From contig NZ_JACTAB010000004.1 in the NCBI RefSeq assembly GCF_014486695.1, positions 62,001 to 126,000 on the forward strand: 64,000 bases of DNA. The letters run 5' to 3'. The stretch comes from Flavobacterium buctense (GTDB taxonomy: Bacteria > Bacteroidota > Bacteroidia > Flavobacteriales > Flavobacteriaceae). Within the stretch, counting starts at the first letter, position 1; each line of letters starts with the position of its first letter. A program made the translations under genes and the position numbers. The notes below the pieces were generated by a model, which saw only the letters and a program-made list of their open reading frames with translations, was not told the origin of the DNA and searched no databases. This document shows, in pieces, positions 61,271-64,000 of this stretch.

Positions 61271-62525
61271 AATCGTCGAAAAAATATTTGGTTGGAGTTA
61301 TCCGTTGTTTAAAAAATGGGATTTTGGAGAAACCTTATCATCCTATTTAAGTTTAGCCATAAATATTGCCGTAATGGTGATTATGGTTTACATCATTTAC
61401 AGAATATTTCGCTACACCTTGGTGCGAACAATGGTTATTTTAGCCAGAAGAACTAAAACCAGATTCGATGATTTATTGGTTTCAAACAAGACGGCTAAAT
61501 ACATTGCCCACTTAATTCCGCTTTTGTTTATATACAAATCGGTTCCTATTATTTTGAAAAACTTTGTTTATTGGGAAGATATTTTTGGAAAATTAGTAGC
61601 CATTTATATTGTATTGTTGACTTTGTGGATTATCAAAACGATACTTCATGCCTTTCGAGATCATTTAAAATCCAATCCGTCATTCAGCGATAAACCTATT
61701 GACAGTTACATTCAAGTAATTATGATAGTGTTGTGGATTTTTGGTTTTATCATGATTATTTCCAAAATCTTTGACATCAGTACCAATGCCATGTTGGGAA
61801 CTTTTGGAGCCATTTCGGCCATCATCATTTTAATTTTCAGAGATACCATTTTGGGATTTGTAGCCAGTGTTCAGGTTTCTTTAAATGATATGGTTCGTAT
61901 TGGCGACTGGATTACTTTTGACAAATTTGGCGCTGATGGTGATGTAATCGAAATCAATTTGGCCACCGTAAAAGTCCGAAATTTTGATAATACTACCACA
62001 ACGATTCCTACTTACAGCATGATTTCGGATTCCTTTAGAAATTGGCGCGGCATGTTGGACTCGAGTGGAAGAAGAATAAAGCGACACATCTTAATCAAAG
62101 CCAACAGCATTAGATTTTTAGATGACAAAGATTTACAAGATTTGAAAAAAATTCAGTTGGTAGCCAATTATATCCAACACCGTCAAACCGAAATAGACAA
62201 GTTTAATAAAATGCACGAAATTGATAAATCGGTACTTATCAATGGAAGAAACATGACCAATTTTGGCTTGTTCCGAAAATACATTACCCAATATTTAAGT
62301 CAATATCCGGGTTTGAATAAAGAGATGATATTACTTTGTCGACAATTGCAGCCTACACCACAAGGAATTCCTTTAGAGATTTATACTTTTTCGAATGATA
62401 AAAGATTTGAGAATTATGAATACATCATGGCTGATATTTTTGACCATATCTTTGCTTCTATTCCCTATTTTGATTTAGAAATATATGAAATGCCATCCGG
62501 CAAAAGTGACTTTGTAGATCAATAA
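61263..62525 (+). CDS. Mechanosensitive ion channel family protein (MscS-like)
   Basis: A 420-residue inner-membrane protein with four to five helices in the first 200 residues. The pore-lining TM3 region is MLGTFGAISAIIILIFRDTILGFVASVQV, shown in part, at about residues 178-206. The beta domain follows with GDWITFDKFGADGDVIEINLATVKVR (in part) and NTTTTIPTY, as in YnaI/YbdG-type channels. It opens under membrane tension to release solutes. The 3' end overlaps the convergent thioesterase gene by 7 bases. Confidence 0.92.
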   Translation: MHKIVEKIFGWSYPLFKKWDFGETLSSYLSLAINIAVMVIMVYIIYRIFRYTLVRTMVILARRTKTRFDDLLVSNKTAKYIAHLIPLLFIYKSVPIILKNFVYWEDIFGKLVAIYIVLLTLWIIKTILHAFRDHLKSNPSFSDKPIDSYIQVIMIVLWIFGFIMIISKIFDISTNAMLGTFGAISAIIILIFRDTILGFVASVQVSLNDMVRIGDWITFDKFGADGDVIEINLATVKVRNFDNTTTTIPTYSMISDSFRNWRGMLDSSGRRIKRHILIKANSIRFLDDKDLQDLKKIQLVANYIQHRQTEIDKFNKMHEIDKSVLINGRNMTNFGLFRKYITQYLSQYPGLNKEMILLCRQLQPTPQGIPLEIYTFSNDKRFENYEYIMADIFDHIFASIPYFDLEIYEMPSGKSDFVDQ

Positions 62526-62911
62526 TCGGTTAGTCTGTCCTGTATATATTCAATTTGGATTTTGCCATGCGGTTTAGGTTTGCCGTCTGCTCCTAGACTT
62601 ACCATAGTAATAGAGTCAATCGTAATAATAATTTCTCGGGTCATCATATTTCTGACTTGACAGGTCAATGTTAAAGATGAAGCTCCGAATTTCACCACAT
62701 CAATACCAATTTCAACAATATCCCCTTGCTTGGCAGAACTTCTGAAGTTAATCTCCGACATGTGTTTGGTAACAATTTTGGGGTTTTCCAATTGGATGAT
62801 TGAGTATAAGGCCAATTCTTCATCAATCCAAGCTAACAGTCTACCACCAAAAAGTGTGCTGTTTGGATTCAAATCTTCTGGTTTTACCCATTTTCTGGTA
62901 TGAAATCTCAT
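62519..62911 (-). CDS. Acyl-CoA thioesterase (YciA-like hotdog fold)
   Basis: A 130-residue hotdog-fold protein that should hydrolyse acyl-CoA to free acid and CoA. Conserved parts are LFGGRLLAWIDEELALY (with catalytic Asp about residue 30), HMSEINFRSSAKQGDIVEI and the C-terminal ITMVSLGADGKPKPHG. Its 3' end overlaps the MscS gene by 7 bases on the opposite strand. A -7 box at 62935-62942 lies upstream. Confidence 0.9.
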   Translation of the reverse strand: MRFHTRKWVKPEDLNPNSTLFGGRLLAWIDEELALYSIIQLENPKIVTKHMSEINFRSSAKQGDIVEIGIDVVKFGASSLTLTCQVRNMMTREIIITIDSITMVSLGADGKPKPHGKIQIEYIQDRLTDY

Positions 62912-62934
62912 AAATGTAAGTTTATTTTCAATAA

Positions 62935-62942
62935 CAAAATTA
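62935..62942 (-). promoter_or_regulatory. Promoter -7 box for the thioesterase gene
   Basis: CAAAATTA on the plus strand reads TAATTTTG on the minus strand, 23 bases before the start codon. Confidence 0.5.
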
Positions 62943-62987
62943 ATTATTAAAGCTTGATTGCTTTAAAAAATTGGCAAATCATTAACC

Positions 62988-62999
62988 GAAATCGATTTC
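62988..62999. repeat. 12-bp perfect palindrome
   Basis: GAAATCGATTTC in the divergent spacer between the thioesterase and OmpA genes; a TTAAAGC/GCTTTAA hairpin lies 22 bases to its left (62947-62966). Possibly an operator, but unproven. Confidence 0.35.
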
Positions 63000-63076
63000 A
63001 CAAAGACAACCAACTTTAAAAAATGATTAAATTAGAATTAAAACATTGTCTCTTTTGGCATAAGTATGCAAAAAAG

Positions 63077-63106
63077 TTGATTATTAATTGTAAACATTTA
63101 TATTTG
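63077..63106 (+). promoter_or_regulatory. Promoter for the OmpA-family gene
   Basis: TTG (63077-63079), exactly 19 bases, then TATATTTG (63099-63106): a full Bacteroidetes promoter, ending 39 bases before the start codon. Confidence 0.78.
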
Positions 63107-63145
63107 TAAAGATTTTAACATTTTAATAATCGCAAATAAACCTAT

Positions 63146-64000
63146 ATGAAGAACTACCTACTACTTTTAATTGCTATTTTTTCCTTCAATTTTTCAAATG
63201 CTCAGGTGGCAGTTGATACTACCGGTACATTGGGAGACAGCTATAACAGATGGACCATAGACGTTTATGCAGGACAGGCCAAAGGTATAAAACCCTACGC
63301 TGACGGATTTTATTCAAGTGATCCTACAAAATCTTTTGGTGGATTTGAAGTAAATTCATTTGGTGCCGCAGCACGCTATATGTTAAGTCCAAAATTTGGA
63401 TTCAAACTAGATTTAAATTATGATAAGTTTACCAACCAAAGCGGTAGTGGAAGTTTACCATTTGAAACCTACCAATACAGACTAGGTTTTCAAGGAGTTG
63501 TAAATGCTGTAAGACTTTTTGGTCTTGAAGAATCATTAGGAAGATTTGGATTGCTTTTGCATGGAGGTCTTCAAGTAGCCAGAATGCACTCTGATGTTGT
63601 TAATAAAGATGAACTTAACGGTGGATTAATCGTTGGATTTTCGCCTCAGTTCAGAATTTCTAATTCTATTTCTGTAATTGCTGATATTAGTCTTTTGAAT
63701 AACTTCAGACAACATTTAAATTGGGATGGTTCTTATGCTAATAGTTCTGAAAACCTATCAGGACAAATGATTGTAACTACGCTTGGACTTTCCTATTCTT
63801 TCGGAAGAGAGAAAATTCACGGAGATTGGGCTATCATACAAGATAAAAAAGACAAAGAAATTAATGAGTTGAACAATAGAATAGGTGAAATTGAAACACT
63901 TATGAACGATACTGATAAAGATGGTGTTCCGGATTACTTAGACGTTGAAAACAATTCATTAGCAGGTGTTGCTGTTGATACTAAAGGTAGAATGGTTGAT
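63146..64000 (+). CDS. OmpA-family outer-membrane protein, 5' part
   Basis: The frame stays open from ATG 63146 to the end of the window, 285 codons without a stop. A signal peptide (cleavage near FSNAQV, residue 20) is followed by an eight-strand-like beta-barrel (about 20-215, with KFGFKLDLNYDKF and LGLSYSFG). A short coiled segment (KDKEINELNNRIGEIE) and a calcium-binding TSP3-like repeat, DTDKDGVPDYLDVE, come next. The peptidoglycan-binding OmpA domain is expected beyond the window end. It has the strongest promoter seen here, as fits an abundant porin-type protein. Confidence 0.9.
   Translation, partial: MKNYLLLLIAIFSFNFSNAQVAVDTTGTLGDSYNRWTIDVYAGQAKGIKPYADGFYSSDPTKSFGGFEVNSFGAAARYMLSPKFGFKLDLNYDKFTNQSGSGSLPFETYQYRLGFQGVVNAVRLFGLEESLGRFGLLLHGGLQVARMHSDVVNKDELNGGLIVGFSPQFRISNSISVIADISLLNNFRQHLNWDGSYANSSENLSGQMIVTTLGLSYSFGREKIHGDWAIIQDKKDKEINELNNRIGEIETLMNDTDKDGVPDYLDVENNSLAGVAVDTKGRMVD

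Overview
The window looks like a chromosome segment of a Flavobacteriaceae bacterium, probably Flavobacterium or a close relative. Several things point that way. The DNA is AT-rich and start codons lack Shine-Dalgarno sequences. Many genes are preceded by the Bacteroidetes -7 box TAnnTTTG, in three cases with a TTG 19-20 bp upstream. Lipoproteins carry acidic residues after the lipobox Cys. There is a TonB-dependent receptor, an OmpA protein with TSP3-like repeats, and many small families typical of flavobacteria. No rRNA, tRNA, CRISPR array, transposase, phage or plasmid gene was recognised. Gene identities come from reading motifs by eye; no database search was run.

Layout. 1-2.1 kb: the end of a HisKA_2-type sensor kinase and two small exported proteins. 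2.1-15.4 kb: a tight plus-strand run of 11 genes plus a sterol-desaturase-like gene. It encodes an epimerase, a double NTF2-fold protein, an AmpG-like MFS transporter, a VOC protein, DUF1624- and DUF418-type membrane proteins, and four exported hydrolases (amidohydrolase, M14 peptidase, esterase, M20 hydrolase). 15.4-20.1 kb: a TIGR02757 protein, a large membrane protein, an ABC ATPase, folE and two small envelope proteins. 20.2-24.0 kb: serA, serC, a LuxC-like acyl-CoA reductase and a divergent ferredoxin. 24.1-28.6 kb: an exported protein, a TonB-dependent receptor and a carboxypeptidase-regulatory-domain protein. 28.7-34.8 kb: ychF, parE and parC. 34.9-43.6 kb: lipoproteins, TerC, an NlpC/P60-like protein beside murQ, a ZIP transporter, two methyltransferases and a thioredoxin-fold protein. 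43.7-49.6 kb: a NYN-LOTUS protein, a DUF6048/DUF6452-like pair with rlmD, and DUF1697 and DUF1003 proteins. 49.8-55.1 kb: rocD, a Smr-domain protein, rnz and pdxH. 55.5-64.0 kb: a CAP-domain lipoprotein, an exonuclease-like/DUF294 pair, a DEAH helicase, an MscS channel, a thioesterase and the start of an OmpA-family gene.

Most genes are housekeeping or envelope genes. Three groups look like functional units: the 2.1-14.4 kb hydrolase/transporter operon, which may process acylated or amide-linked compounds in the envelope; the murQ/NlpC-like pair, which may act in murein turnover; and the DUF294/exonuclease-like pair, which may be a signalling module in which the exonuclease has lost two catalytic residues.

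The strongest signals outside the genes are repeats. Period-7 or period-8 word arrays sit at eight or so intergenic sites, each locus with its own word. A roughly 80-bp interspersed element occurs in three partial or mosaic copies. A 34-bp near-perfect dyad lies before serC. The 322-bp gap before the CAP-domain gene holds stacked inverted repeats and two perfect 37-bp direct repeats. I saw no convincing wholly new protein system; the repeat families, the degenerate exonuclease and the Cys-rich insertion in ornithine aminotransferase are the best leads.
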